A stretch of 64,000 nucleotides of DNA from Streptomyces griseus subsp. griseus (GCF_000720255.1 NZ_JOJE01000007.1:62001-126000); one strand, 5' to 3'; positions 34,285 through 42,886 are shown, numbered from the stretch's first letter. The notes: generated by a model from the sequence alone, not told the origin. Numbers and translations: made by a program.

Positions 34285-35008
34285 CGACGGCTGCCTTTCC
34301 GATCCGTACCCGCCAGATCTCCGGGCCGGATTCGAGGTAGTCCCAGGTGTGGGTGCCCGGGTGGGTGGCCTCGAACTCGCGGCGCAGGGAGTTGGGGTCG
34401 TGGTTGTTGATCAGGACGAAGCCCTCGCCGGGGCTCAGGCGGGCGTAGCGCGCGAAGATCCGCAGGTGCCGTCGGCCGTGCGGGATCTCACGGACGTCGA
34501 GGACCGGCGGATGGTCGAGTTCTTCGCCCGCGAGCAGGGTCAGCATGTCCGTGACGAGGGCGGGCAGATCGGCGCCGGGCAGGGCGGCGAGCGCGGGCAG
34601 CAGGACGGTCTCCTCGGCCGCCAGATGGACGGCCAGGACCGCCTCGATCAGCTGGGCGATCGCCATCGCGGAGGTGGTGTCGGTGGTGGCGGCGAGTGCG
34701 TCGATGTGCGCGTCGAGGGCTGCGGTTGTGGTGCGCAGGGCGCGGACCAGCAGGCGTGTCTCGGCCGCGCCGGAGGCGGCCGCGAAGAGTGCCTGGTCGG
34801 TGGCGGCCAGATGACGGCGCAGCTCACCGGAGCAGAAGTCCACCAGGGCCGCGTGCACGACGTTGTGGGAGCCGGCGACCGGTTCGGATTCGCCGAAGGC
34901 GGCGAGGCCGATCCGCAGCCGTTGGTGCAGGGCACGGATCGCTATCTGGGCCCGGACGGCCGGGTCGGTCTCTGTCGCCTCGATATAGATCTCGGATGAC
35001 GATGCCAC
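34277..35008 (-). CDS. Hemerythrin-like domain fused to DUF2249
   Basis: 243 residues. The first ~150 are a four-helix hemerythrin-type bundle with His and Glu at spaced positions (ALHQRLRIGL, HNVVHAALVDF, HIDAL, HLAAEETVLLPAL), able to hold a di-iron site for O2 or NO. The last ~80 are DUF2249: LDVREIPHGRRHLRIFARY and GEGFVLINNHDPNSL. Such fusions are linked to nitric-oxide and oxygen stress. GTG 35008 follows GAGGAGC. It is divergent from a ferredoxin gene. Confidence 0.85.
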   Translation of the reverse strand: MASSSEIYIEATETDPAVRAQIAIRALHQRLRIGLAAFGESEPVAGSHNVVHAALVDFCSGELRRHLAATDQALFAAASGAAETRLLVRALRTTTAALDAHIDALAATTDTTSAMAIAQLIEAVLAVHLAAEETVLLPALAALPGADLPALVTDMLTLLAGEELDHPPVLDVREIPHGRRHLRIFARYARLSPGEGFVLINNHDPNSLRREFEATHPGTHTWDYLESGPEIWRVRIGKAAVDA

Positions 35009-35040
35009 CGCGTGATGCTCCTCTCAGCCCCCGCGCCCAC

Positions 35041-35062
35041 AATTATTACATGTATTATTTGG
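35041..35062 (+). promoter_or_regulatory. AT-rich promoter/operator between hemerythrin and ferredoxin genes
   Basis: An island of low GC, ATTATTACATGTATTATT, stands out from the surroundings. It contains the palindrome TACATGTA flanked by direct ATTATT copies, and TATTAT (35053-35058) could be the -10 of the ferredoxin promoter. The neighbouring regulator gene makes it a likely operator. Confidence 0.5.
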
Positions 35063-35094
35063 AGAAACCTCTCGGGTGGCGTGAGGAGCGCATT

Positions 35095-35421
35095 GTGACC
35101 TACGTGATCGCCGAGCCTTGCGCCGACGTGAAAGACAAGGCGTGCGTCGAAGAGTGCCCCGTCGACTGCATCTACGAGGGGCAGCGTTCTCTGTACATTC
35201 ACCCGGACGAATGCGTGGACTGTGGGGCCTGTGAGCCGGTCTGCCCGGTCGAGGCGATCTTCTACGAGGAGGACGTCCCGCCGGAGTGGCAGGAGTACAT
35301 CCGGGCGAATGTCGAGTTCTTCGACGTCCTCGGCTCACCCGGCGGCGCCGCCAAGCTCGGGCTCGTCGAGCGTGACCACCCGATCATCGCGGCACTGCCG
35401 CCGCAAGTCCGGGAAGGCTGA
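35095..35421 (+). CDS. fdxA: Ferredoxin, FdxA 7Fe/8Fe type
   Basis: 108 residues, the usual length of actinobacterial FdxA. Cluster ligands lie in CADVKDKACVEECPVDCIY and CVDCGACEPVCPVEAIFYEE, giving one [4Fe-4S] and one [3Fe-4S] or [4Fe-4S] cluster. It is a low-potential electron carrier. GTG 35095 follows GAGGAGCG. The regulator gene starts 5 bp downstream, so the two form an operon. Confidence 0.93.
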   Translation: MTYVIAEPCADVKDKACVEECPVDCIYEGQRSLYIHPDECVDCGACEPVCPVEAIFYEEDVPPEWQEYIRANVEFFDVLGSPGGAAKLGLVERDHPIIAALPPQVREG

Positions 35422-35426
35422 TCAAC

Positions 35427-36110
35427 ATGGCCACCAGCAAGGAACGGCAGGATCGGGAACAGCTTTCCGAACGCCGCCGCGCCGTACTCGACGCGGTGCA
35501 GGCCGCCGGTGCCCCGCTGGGCGTCACCGAGGTCGCCGACCGGCTCGACGTGCACCCCAACACGGTGCGCTTCCATCTCGACGCGCTCGTGGCACAGGGC
35601 CGCGTCGAGCGGACGCTGGAGCAACCGTCGGGTCCTGGACGCCCGCGCACGGTTTACGCGCTGCAACCGGGAATGGACCGGGGAGGAACGCGTCGATACC
35701 GGCTGCTGGCCCGGATGCTGCTCAGTCAACTGGCTTCGACCGGGTCCGGCGCCGGGGCGGCGGCCACCGACGTGGGGCGCGCGTGGGGACGGTATCTGGT
35801 CGAGCAGGTGCCCCCCTCCCGCCGGCTGACCGCTGACGAAGCCGTCGGCCGGCTTGCCGCCATGCTCGACGATCTGGGCTTCGACCCACAGCTCGGCCAT
35901 GACGGTGAGGTGCCTGGCCCCGTCCGGCTGCGGCACTGCCCCTTCCTCGAACTCGCCGAGGAGTACAGCACGATCGTCTGCCCGCTCCACCTGGGCCTGA
36001 TACAGGGCGCCCTGGCCGAACTGCGCGCCCCCGTGGAAGCCACCCGGCTCGAACCCTTCGCCGAACCCGACGCCTGTCTGGCACATCTCGCCCCCTCCAC
36101 GGCCTCATAG
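35427..36110 (+). CDS. Winged-helix regulator with C-terminal cysteines, possible Fe-S sensor
   Basis: 227 residues. The N-terminal wHTH reads LGVTEVADRLDVHPNTVRFH and is ArsR/SufR-like. The C-terminal part keeps three cysteines in C-x13-C-x31-C (HCPFLELAEEYSTIVCPLH then DACLAH), similar in kind to the Fe-S site of SufR-type regulators. It probably controls the ferredoxin operon and perhaps the divergent hemerythrin genes via the AT-rich site. Whether it binds a cluster is inference. Confidence 0.85.
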   Translation: MATSKERQDREQLSERRRAVLDAVQAAGAPLGVTEVADRLDVHPNTVRFHLDALVAQGRVERTLEQPSGPGRPRTVYALQPGMDRGGTRRYRLLARMLLSQLASTGSGAGAAATDVGRAWGRYLVEQVPPSRRLTADEAVGRLAAMLDDLGFDPQLGHDGEVPGPVRLRHCPFLELAEEYSTIVCPLHLGLIQGALAELRAPVEATRLEPFAEPDACLAHLAPSTAS

Positions 36111-36171
36111 TCCCCTCCTGTATGGATAAACGCCGACGCGGGCCCACCCGCGCCGGAAACGAGGAATCCCC

Positions 36172-36528
36172 ATGCACATCGTCGACACCGAAACCGCGAC
36201 CCCCTGTGGCCGACGGCCCGACCGCCGCACCGCTCACGACCGCCACCACCTCCGACCAAGTCGCCGTCATCCATGTGGAGATCCCCCCGGCGGTGGCCTG
36301 CCCGAGCACGACCTCGGCGCCTCACAGATCGTCCTGATCCCGGTCGCCGGGTCGGTTCAGGTGCGCCACGGCCAGGACGTACACACCCTGGTGCCCGGCT
36401 CGGCGGCGCACGTCGACACCGCTGAGCGGGTAAGCCTCGCGAACCTGAGCACCGAGCCCGCCTCGCTGATGGTCGTGGCCTCGCCCCCAGAGTTCGCGTA
36501 CCCGCTGGCAGCGTGGCCGATCGTTTGA
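36172..36528 (+). pseudogene. Small cupin-like gene with two compensating frameshifts
   Basis: From ATG 36172 (GAGGAA upstream) the frame starts MHIVDTETATPC. The natural continuation VADGPTAAPLTTATTSDQVA lies in another frame from about 36208, and reading returns to the first frame near 36287 at a run of six C (PGGGLPEHDLGASQIVLIP). The remaining part keeps a cupin-like barrel ending FAYPLAAWPIV. Two opposite single-base changes, both beside C-runs, explain this. They may be true mutations or sequencing errors. The corrected product is about 118 residues. Confidence 0.65.
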
Positions 36529-36642
36529 AGCACCGGGCCACCGGACCCGCCGCCTGACGCCCGGCATTCCCACTGGGTGCTGACCTCCCGTAGCTGCTCC
36601 TGACGAATGCCGCCGCCCCGGACACGAGAGAGACCACTATCA

Positions 36643-37077
36643 ATGAATACGACGTTGGCGGCCGTGGCAGGCGCCGTCACCTTTCTCTGGCTCGGGATGG
36701 TGCTGGCGATCTCCTTCCTGGAGGCGCCGTTGAAGTTCCGGGCCCCAGGCGTGACGATCCCGATCGGACTCGGCATCGGCCGGATGGTCTTCCGCGCGCT
36801 CAACCTCGTCGAGACCGTCCTCGCCGTCATCGTTGTCGCCGCGGTCGCCACCGCCACACCGTCTACGGCCGTCGTCACATTCACCGCGATCACGCTGGCC
36901 GTCCTGGCTGGACAGCTCACCGTCGTCCGCCCGCGCCTGAACAGGCGTTCCGACGCCGTACTCGCGGGCGAGGACCCCGCGCGGCACCGCTCCCGCGCCC
37001 ACCTGTACTACGTGGCGCTCGAGCTTTTGAAGGTGCTGTCCCTGCTCGCGCTGGGCTGTGCGGTTCTGGCCCGGTGA
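36643..37077 (+). CDS. Four-helix membrane protein, unknown function
   Basis: 144 residues with four predicted membrane segments (first VTFLWLGMVLAISFLEAPL, last ALELLKVLSLLALGCAVLA) and a charged loop with RPRLNRRSDAVLAGED. I do not recognise a named family with confidence. ATG 36643 has only a weak ribosome-binding site. Its last 70 bp overlap, tail to tail, the 3' end of the RibD-like gene. Confidence 0.75.
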   Translation: MNTTLAAVAGAVTFLWLGMVLAISFLEAPLKFRAPGVTIPIGLGIGRMVFRALNLVETVLAVIVVAAVATATPSTAVVTFTAITLAVLAGQLTVVRPRLNRRSDAVLAGEDPARHRSRAHLYYVALELLKVLSLLALGCAVLAR

Positions 37078-37943
37078 CCGAGGACACGGGAGCGAAGTCG
37101 GTAGCGAAGGAACAGGTATGAATCCCGTCGCCGGGCGCTGATCAGATCGGCCCATGCCGGTTGCTTCGGCAGCAGTTCGAGTCCCGTGATCAGTGCCGGG
37201 CGCGAGGTGTCGGCACGGCCAGCGAGTACCGGGGATGTCGTGAGGAACAGTTCATCCAGCAAGCCCTCACCGAGCAGGTTGCCGATGAGGTGCGGTCCGC
37301 CCTCGGTGAGCACCGCGGTGTGTCCGCGAGCGTGGAGAACCGCGAGTACGTCGGCCATACGAAGGGCGGTCCCTTCGCCTGCGGTGAGTGTCGTACACGC
37401 TGGCGGCAGGCGTCCCTCCAGTTGACGGGCGCCTTCCACGGTGGTCGCCACAAGCGCGCCCGATTCCAGGGCTGGGTGCTCGGTGGGGAGGTCACCGCTC
37501 GCGGTGACCACAACCAGTTTTGGTTGGGCGAGGCGTCGCAGACTCTGCCGCAGCTCGGCGAAGGCCGGGGCGGCCTGCGGGCAGACGTGATCGGGTGTCC
37601 ATTGGTGGCCCGGCGTGGCTCGGAGAGTGCCGGCCCCGATGAGTACGGCGTCAGCGCATGCACGCAGTAGTCCCATGACGAACCGGTCCGTGGGTTCGCG
37701 TCCGCTGATCGCCGAGCCGGAGGAGGGGTATTCGGGCCCAAGAGCGACCACTCCGTCGATGGAGGTGACGAAGTTCGCGTACACACACGGCAGGGCGAAG
37801 CCCAGATCGCCGCCGTAGGCAGTGGCGAGCGCCGGGGGCAGCCCGAACCGGGGCTGCCCGGCTTCCTCGTACAGCAACTCCAGCGACTCCAGCGAAGCTG
37901 TCCGTGTCCGTGCTACGGGGTGCCCGGCGCTGTCCTCAGCCAT
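37008..37943 (-). CDS. RibD C-terminal / dihydrofolate-reductase-like pyrimidine reductase
   Basis: 311 residues with the RibD_C fold: CVYANFVTSIDGVVAL, DAVLIGAGTLRAT and LTEGGPHLIGNLLGEGLLDE. Enzymes of this fold reduce pyrimidines or pterins with NADPH. The last ~28 residues (after FLRYRLRS) run antisense into the membrane-protein gene and look like an added tail. ATG 37943 overlaps the folE stop by 8 bp, so it is made together with GTP cyclohydrolase I. A pterin-type substrate is inferred from this. Confidence 0.85.
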   Translation of the reverse strand: MAEDSAGHPVARTRTASLESLELLYEEAGQPRFGLPPALATAYGGDLGFALPCVYANFVTSIDGVVALGPEYPSSGSAISGREPTDRFVMGLLRACADAVLIGAGTLRATPGHQWTPDHVCPQAAPAFAELRQSLRRLAQPKLVVVTASGDLPTEHPALESGALVATTVEGARQLEGRLPPACTTLTAGEGTALRMADVLAVLHARGHTAVLTEGGPHLIGNLLGEGLLDELFLTTSPVLAGRADTSRPALITGLELLPKQPAWADLISARRRDSYLFLRYRLRSRVLGHRARTAQPSASRDSTFKSSSAT

Positions 37944-38649
37944 GGCCGGCCAGGCCCCGCTGGCCGCACAGCGTGAAGAACTCGCCTCGCAGTTGCGGAT
38001 CCTCCTCGTAGGTGCCCCGCCAGTGGGTGGTGCGGGTGCTGGACTCGATCTCCCGAACGCCGCGCATCTGCGTGCACAGATGCACCGCTTCCAAGTGAAC
38101 CGCGACGCCGTGGGGCAGCAGGATCTGCTGCAACGACTCGGCGAGCTGGCGGCCGATGCGTTCCTGTACCGAGAAGCGGCGGGCGAACAGTCGCACCAAC
38201 CTGGTCAGCTTGGACAGGCCGAGGATGTGCTCGTGGGCGATGTAGCCGATGTACGCCTTGCCGAAGAACGGCAGAGCGTGGTGCTCACAGAGAGCGAAGA
38301 ACGGGATCGGCCCTTCGACGATCTGGCTGATCCGGCAGTCCGACCCTCCGTGGCATTCGGTTTCGAAGGCGGTGACCAGCTTCTCGTCGCCCTCGTACCC
38401 GCTGGTGGCGTCGAACAGGGCACGCAGGAAGCGGCGGGGGGTGTCCACGGTGGCCTCCGACCCGACGGCCAGGCCCAGCGCCCCGAAGATCTCACTCATG
38501 TATCCCTCGAACCGCTGCCACTCCGCGGGAGCGATCTGCCGCGGAGACACAGCCGCCCACTCCGCCTCGTCGGTGAGGGGCACGAGCCGCTCGCCCACCA
38601 TCCCTACGACGGGCGGGGGCCCATGCATCTGCGTGAATCGCCCGTTCAT
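37936..38649 (-). CDS. folE: GTP cyclohydrolase I
   Basis: 237 residues. Catalytic and zinc-site motifs are CEHHALPFFGKAYIGYI, ARRFSVQERIGRQLAE and CTQMRGV. The enzyme turns GTP into 7,8-dihydroneopterin triphosphate, the first step to folate and other pterins. Because it sits among stress genes with a RibD-like reductase, and not in a folate operon, it is probably a second, specialised copy. ATG 38649 follows GAGG; a TTG four codons upstream is possible. Confidence 0.93.
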   Translation of the reverse strand: MNGRFTQMHGPPPVVGMVGERLVPLTDEAEWAAVSPRQIAPAEWQRFEGYMSEIFGALGLAVGSEATVDTPRRFLRALFDATSGYEGDEKLVTAFETECHGGSDCRISQIVEGPIPFFALCEHHALPFFGKAYIGYIAHEHILGLSKLTRLVRLFARRFSVQERIGRQLAESLQQILLPHGVAVHLEAVHLCTQMRGVREIESSTRTTHWRGTYEEDPQLRGEFFTLCGQRGLAGHG

Positions 38650-38767
38650 ATGCGGCCTCAAGACGCGACAAACATCCCGTGCAGTCGGCTCATTCCATTA
38701 TCGCGCTACCTGTGCCGGAGTGCTGAGCGAGCTCACGCAGGCGTCCGCGGCAACGCACGGTTGCCGG

Positions 38768-39226
38768 TCAGGACCTCGGGCCGCTGCCAGCCGGCCCGTA
38801 CAGATCCAGTAGGCGGGTCCGGGTGGATTGAAGTCGGTTGCCGACCACGGTAGCTACACAGCGTGTGATCGACAGCCCCGGCACGGGATCCTCCTCGATC
38901 AGTGTGCGCACCGCCGTCGCGTCGAATTCCAGTGCATGTACCGGGCCATGTGCCTCTGCGCCCAGTTGCCAGGTGTGCGGTGGGACCAGCCACGACCAGC
39001 CGAGCAGTTCACCCTGGCCGATGGCGTCGACGGTGGCCGCCCGCCGGCCGGGGACGTGGACGTCGAGAGCAACCAATCCGGTGATGACGGTCCAGAACCG
39101 GTCGGCCTTGCTGCCCTCCTCGAAGATGCGGGCGTCTGCGGGGAAAGACACGTCGGTCGCGAACTGCAGCAAGCGGTCGCGGTCTTCGGGTGAGAGCAGG
39201 CTCAGCAAATTCGTCGTGGTTGCCAT
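38768..39226 (-). CDS. Cyclic-nucleotide-binding-domain protein without HTH
   Basis: 152 residues made of one cNMP-binding beta-roll: DVSFPADARIFEEGSKADRF, IGQGELLGWSWLVPP and ALEFDATAVRTLIEEDP, followed by a helix. A Crp-type DNA-binding domain is absent, so it may act by protein contact. ATG 39226 follows AGGAGGG. The 228 bp to the next gene upstream show nothing I can name. Confidence 0.85.
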   Translation of the reverse strand: MATTTNLLSLLSPEDRDRLLQFATDVSFPADARIFEEGSKADRFWTVITGLVALDVHVPGRRAATVDAIGQGELLGWSWLVPPHTWQLGAEAHGPVHALEFDATAVRTLIEEDPVPGLSITRCVATVVGNRLQSTRTRLLDLYGPAGSGPRS

Positions 39227-39454
39227 CCGGGCCCTCCTGTCTCAGATTGACTGTCTACGCCGAATTGCTTCCTGAGGAGCGGCTACCGGACTCGCTGGGA
39301 ATTGCTGCCCGATGGGGTCCCACCTCTCCAGGGAATCTGGGGTCTCGGGCGCCGTCGCGCTACCCGGTGGAGATACAGGTGGGCGGTGCGGCGGTTTGGT
39401 TTCGCAGAGCCCCCTGGGGCCTGCAGGGAGAGTGGAGCTCGCTGCCCTGTGCTG

Positions 39455-39817
39455 TCAGCTCCGGAGCAGCTCGGCAAGCACCTCGGCTTTGCTGGTCTCG
39501 GGATGTTTGGTTGCGGTGAGTAGTGTCACGGTTCGGTCTTCGACGAGGTCTCGCAGGTGGGCCAGGGCGTCTGCGCGTTCGGGGTCTTGGAGCTCGGTTT
39601 GGTAGAGGTGCCTGAACTCCGCGAAACGATCGGGGTTGCGGATGTACCACTTGCGCAGCTCTGTGGAGGGTGCGACCTGTTTGCACCACTCGTCGAGGTG
39701 GGCCTTCTCCTTGGTCATGCCCCGGGGCCAGAGGCGGTCGACCAGCACTCTGGTGCCGTCGGTCTGCGCCGGTGCGTCGTAGACGCGGCGGACCTGCACC
39801 GTTCGCTTGTGTGCCAT
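39455..39817 (-). CDS. DUF488 family protein (second copy)
   Basis: 120 residues with RVLVDRLWPRGMTKEKAHLDEW and TVTLLTATKHPETSKAEVLAEL. It is a paralogue of the protein at 32953-33312. ATG 39817 follows AGGAGG; the frame is open further upstream but that part overlaps the preceding gene region. It lies 35 bp after the VOC-family gene, probably in one operon. Confidence 0.9.
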   Translation of the reverse strand: MAHKRTVQVRRVYDAPAQTDGTRVLVDRLWPRGMTKEKAHLDEWCKQVAPSTELRKWYIRNPDRFAEFRHLYQTELQDPERADALAHLRDLVEDRTVTLLTATKHPETSKAEVLAELLRS

Positions 39818-39852
39818 GGAGGACCTCCTGCCGAGCTCCGCTTCTTCCGGCA

Positions 39853-40350
39853 TCACGCGTAGTAGCGAGAGATGATCTCGAGCCGTGCCACTTCGTCCGG
39901 TCCCGGATACGCCACCAGGACCGGCAGGCCGCTGGGATCCCGGCCCTCGATGAGGGTGAAGCCCTCAGCTTCTCTGGTGTCGACACGGTCGGAGCGGGCT
40001 CTGAGTACGCGCTCGCACCGCTGGAAGTCGTCGGGGCCGTCCGCCGTCCAGATCACGTAGTGCGCGCCGACGTGACCTGTCGGGTGGATGGCGTGCGAGC
40101 CCACGGCCCGTAGGTACACCTGGAAGCCGCTGCGGCTCACGAGCAGCGCGGCAGTGGCGGTGCGTACGGTGACCTCCATGTTCAGCAGCTCCCCGTAGAA
40201 ATCCGCCGATGCGTCGTGGTCGTGGACGAACACCACGACCGACGCCAGCCGGGGGCCGCGCGCCTCCGCTCCGCTACCGGTCGGCTCCGCATCCGGTGGA
40301 AGCTGCGCAGGGTCCTGGCCGGAGGACGCCGCTTCATGTGGAGTGGTCAT
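39853..40350 (-). CDS. VOC (glyoxalase/bleomycin-resistance fold) family protein
   Basis: 165 residues. After a low-complexity start, one pair of beta-alpha-beta-beta-beta modules reads LASVVVFVHDHDASADFYGE, then GAHYVIWTADGPDDFQRCE and EGFTLIEGRDPSGLPVLVAY. Metal-binding His and Glu are at typical positions. Function within this broad fold cannot be told. ATG 40350 has a weak AAGGG site. Confidence 0.82.
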   Translation of the reverse strand: MTTPHEAASSGQDPAQLPPDAEPTGSGAEARGPRLASVVVFVHDHDASADFYGELLNMEVTVRTATAALLVSRSGFQVYLRAVGSHAIHPTGHVGAHYVIWTADGPDDFQRCERVLRARSDRVDTREAEGFTLIEGRDPSGLPVLVAYPGPDEVARLEIISRYYA

Positions 40351-40481
40351 GAGGACCCTTCCGCCTTCGACCGCGATACGAGGGCTTCTTTGTGCGGATT
40401 CCTGGTCCGTTTTCCACGCTACCCGGACGGTGTCCTGCCCGCTGACGTGCGGCAAACCCTGAGGGGTGCGGCCGCGGTTTC

Positions 40482-40964
40482 TCAGCCTGGCCATGCAAGG
40501 AACCCGCCGACGATGGTGCCGTAGGCGAGATGTGCGGTGAGCGTGACGGCGGGTGTGCCGGGCCCGTAGTTGAGCATGAGGAAGCCGGGTGGTTCGAGCA
40601 GCGCGACATCGGGGGCGCTGGTTTCGGGTTGGCCCATGCGCGGGTGGACGAGCGGCAGCAGGATGTTGACGAGCGCGGTGGTGGCGAACAGTCCGTGGAC
40701 GAGGCCGAAGACGCATCCCAGCCACCAGCTGCTGTAGCCGATGGCGACGAAGACCGCGTAGTAGAGCAGGGCGAAGATCAGGCCGTTGATGAAGTGTGCG
40801 CCGTAGCCGAGGGCTTTGGCGCGGGTCCGGTCGCTGGTGAAGGCGGTCCCGAGCAGGAACGGCAGATCGATGCGGGTGAGGCTGAGGGCATTGGCCGCGC
40901 GCAGGCCGGTGGTCAGGACCAGGGTGCCGACGAGCCCGCCCGCCAGTGCGGCCCAGATGCTCAT
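40482..40964 (-). CDS. Membrane protein, unknown function
   Basis: 160 residues with about four membrane segments (MSIWAALAGGLVGTLVLTTG, HFINGLIFALLYYAVFVAIG, LGCVFGLVHGLFATTALVNI, LTAHLAYGTIVGGFLAW). It resembles small integral membrane proteins found in actinobacterial stress regions. ATG 40964 overlaps the GH15 stop as ATGA, so it is translated with the glycosidase. Confidence 0.8.
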   Translation of the reverse strand: MSIWAALAGGLVGTLVLTTGLRAANALSLTRIDLPFLLGTAFTSDRTRAKALGYGAHFINGLIFALLYYAVFVAIGYSSWWLGCVFGLVHGLFATTALVNILLPLVHPRMGQPETSAPDVALLEPPGFLMLNYGPGTPAVTLTAHLAYGTIVGGFLAWPG

Positions 40965-42859
40965 CGTGTGGCCTGCCCGATCGCGCAGGCGGCGCTGATC
41001 AGGGCCAGGTGGGACAGGCCCTGGGGCAGGTTGCCGAGGAAGTCGCCGGTGGCGGGGTTGATCTCCTCGCTGTAGAGGCCGACGTCGTTCGCGAGAGGCA
41101 CGAGCTGGTCCATGAGGTGGGCCGCTTCGTCGGCGCGGCCGGTCCGGGCGAGTGCTTCGGCGAGCCAGAAGGAGCAGGCGAGGAAGGCACCCTCACTGCC
41201 GTGGACTCCGTCGGCGCCGAGGTAGCGGCTGACGTAGGGGCCGTCCTGCAATGCCTGTTGCATGGCGGCGACGGTACCGCGCATGCGCGGGTCGTCGGGC
41301 GACCGATAGCCGTGGAGCAGCCCGAGCAGGAGGCCGGCGTCCAGCTCGTCGCTGTCGGCGGAGCGCACGTAGGTGTTCAGCCGCAGGCTGAAGCAGCGGT
41401 CGTCCACGAACTCGGCGATGGCCTGCCGTTCACGCCTCCAGCGAGGTGCGTGCCGGTCGGGGATAAGCCCCCGCTGGGCGAGGTCGAGAGCGCGATCGAG
41501 GGCGACCCAGCACATCATTTTGGACTGGGTGAAGTGCTCGGGAGCGCTGCGGACCTCCCAGATGCCCATGTCGGGCTGCTGCCAGACGGTGCAGACGAAG
41601 TCGGCGGTCTGGGCCAGGCGGCGGGCGATGTCGGCGTCGAGCCGATGGCCCGCTGCGGTGTACAGCCACGCCGTCTGCACCAGCTCTCCGTAGGTGTCCA
41701 GCTGGAGCTGGCCGGCGGCGGCGTTGCCGATGCGTACGGGAGTCGAACCGCGGTAGCCCGACAGGGGAAGGTTCTTCTCGGGTGCGCGGGCGCCCCCGTC
41801 GAGGCGGTACAGGACGTGCAGGCGGGGGTGGGTGAGCTGCGAGGCGTGCATCAGCCACCAGAAGTAGCCGGTCGCTTCCGGCGCGCAGCCCAGCTTGAGG
41901 AAGGCGTTCAGGGTGAAGGCGGAGTCGCGGATCCAACTGAAGCGGTAGTCCCAGTTGCGTTCCCCACCGAGCTCCTCGGGCAAGGAACAGGTCGCAGCGG
42001 CGGCGACCGCGCCGGAGGGAGCGAAGACCAGCAGCTTGAGGGCGAGGCCACTGCGCAGCACCGCCTCCCGCCAGGGGCCCGCGTAGGTGCGGCCGTCGGT
42101 CCACGCTCTCCAGGTGGCGGCCGTGTGGTCGAGCCGGGCCTCGCACTCGGTGCGCGTGGGGAGCACCAGCGGTTCCCGGTGTGCGTACGGCAGCGCGATC
42201 ACGGCCCGGGTGCCCGCGTCCGCGCGGAAGCGGGATGCGACGGCATCAGAAGTGGGCTGCGGCTCTCCCGCGTTCCAGGCGCAGATCCCGACCCCCTCAG
42301 GACCTGAAGTGACGACCGGGACGCCCGCACGACGTGTCAGGTGAGGTGCGCGGGCGCCGTAGCCGAAGCGCGGCTGGACGCTCCAGCGCATGGGGACGCT
42401 GCCCGCCCGGCCCTCGATCCGCCGGACCAGCTCCCGGGCAGGCGCCAGGGAGCGGCTGTCGGGAATGGTCAGTGCGTCGGTCACCCGAACCGTGCCGCCT
42501 GCTGTGGTGAACGTCGTCTCCAGCACGTTGGTGCCAGGCAGGTAGCGGCGGGAGGTTGTGTAGGGCGCCTCTGGCCGGAGGAGGAACCGTCCTCCCTTGA
42601 GGTGGTCGAGCACGGCGGCGAACACGGTCGGCGAGTCAAGGTCCGGCCAGGCCATCCAGTCCACCGAGCCGTCCCGGGCGATGAGCGCGCAGCAGCGGCC
42701 GTCCCCGATAACCGCGTAGTTCCGGAGTCCCGTGTACCCGTCCAAGCGTGCCGGTGGGTCGGCCGGGACGTCTGGCAGATCAGGCAGGTCTGTCTGCCGG
42801 CTCCAGGGCACGTCCGGTGCCGGCGATGCAGAACCCGAACTGGACGGTGTGGGTGTCAC
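40961..42859 (-). CDS. GH15 family glycosidase (glucoamylase/trehalase-like)
   Basis: 632 residues with the bacterial GH15 layout: a beta-sandwich start (YAVIGDGRCCALIARDGSVD, MAWPDLDSPTVFAAVLD) and an (alpha/alpha)6 barrel with RNWDYRFSWIRDSAFTLNAF, GELVQTAWLYTA and SEEINPATGDFLGNLPQGLS. Actinobacterial members include trehalases and glucoamylases, so it may mobilise trehalose or glycogen. GTG 42859 is the start. A GGCC-TGCT-GGCC repeat lies 28-39 bp upstream. Confidence 0.9.
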   Translation of the reverse strand: MTPTPSSSGSASPAPDVPWSRQTDLPDLPDVPADPPARLDGYTGLRNYAVIGDGRCCALIARDGSVDWMAWPDLDSPTVFAAVLDHLKGGRFLLRPEAPYTTSRRYLPGTNVLETTFTTAGGTVRVTDALTIPDSRSLAPARELVRRIEGRAGSVPMRWSVQPRFGYGARAPHLTRRAGVPVVTSGPEGVGICAWNAGEPQPTSDAVASRFRADAGTRAVIALPYAHREPLVLPTRTECEARLDHTAATWRAWTDGRTYAGPWREAVLRSGLALKLLVFAPSGAVAAAATCSLPEELGGERNWDYRFSWIRDSAFTLNAFLKLGCAPEATGYFWWLMHASQLTHPRLHVLYRLDGGARAPEKNLPLSGYRGSTPVRIGNAAAGQLQLDTYGELVQTAWLYTAAGHRLDADIARRLAQTADFVCTVWQQPDMGIWEVRSAPEHFTQSKMMCWVALDRALDLAQRGLIPDRHAPRWRRERQAIAEFVDDRCFSLRLNTYVRSADSDELDAGLLLGLLHGYRSPDDPRMRGTVAAMQQALQDGPYVSRYLGADGVHGSEGAFLACSFWLAEALARTGRADEAAHLMDQLVPLANDVGLYSEEINPATGDFLGNLPQGLSHLALISAACAIGQATR

Positions 42860-42886
42860 CCGAAGGCACCCTTTTCGGAAATTGGC

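Noticed and set aside
40946..42307. 453-codon + strand frame opposite GH15
   Set aside because: It is antisense to GH15, which has full family motifs.
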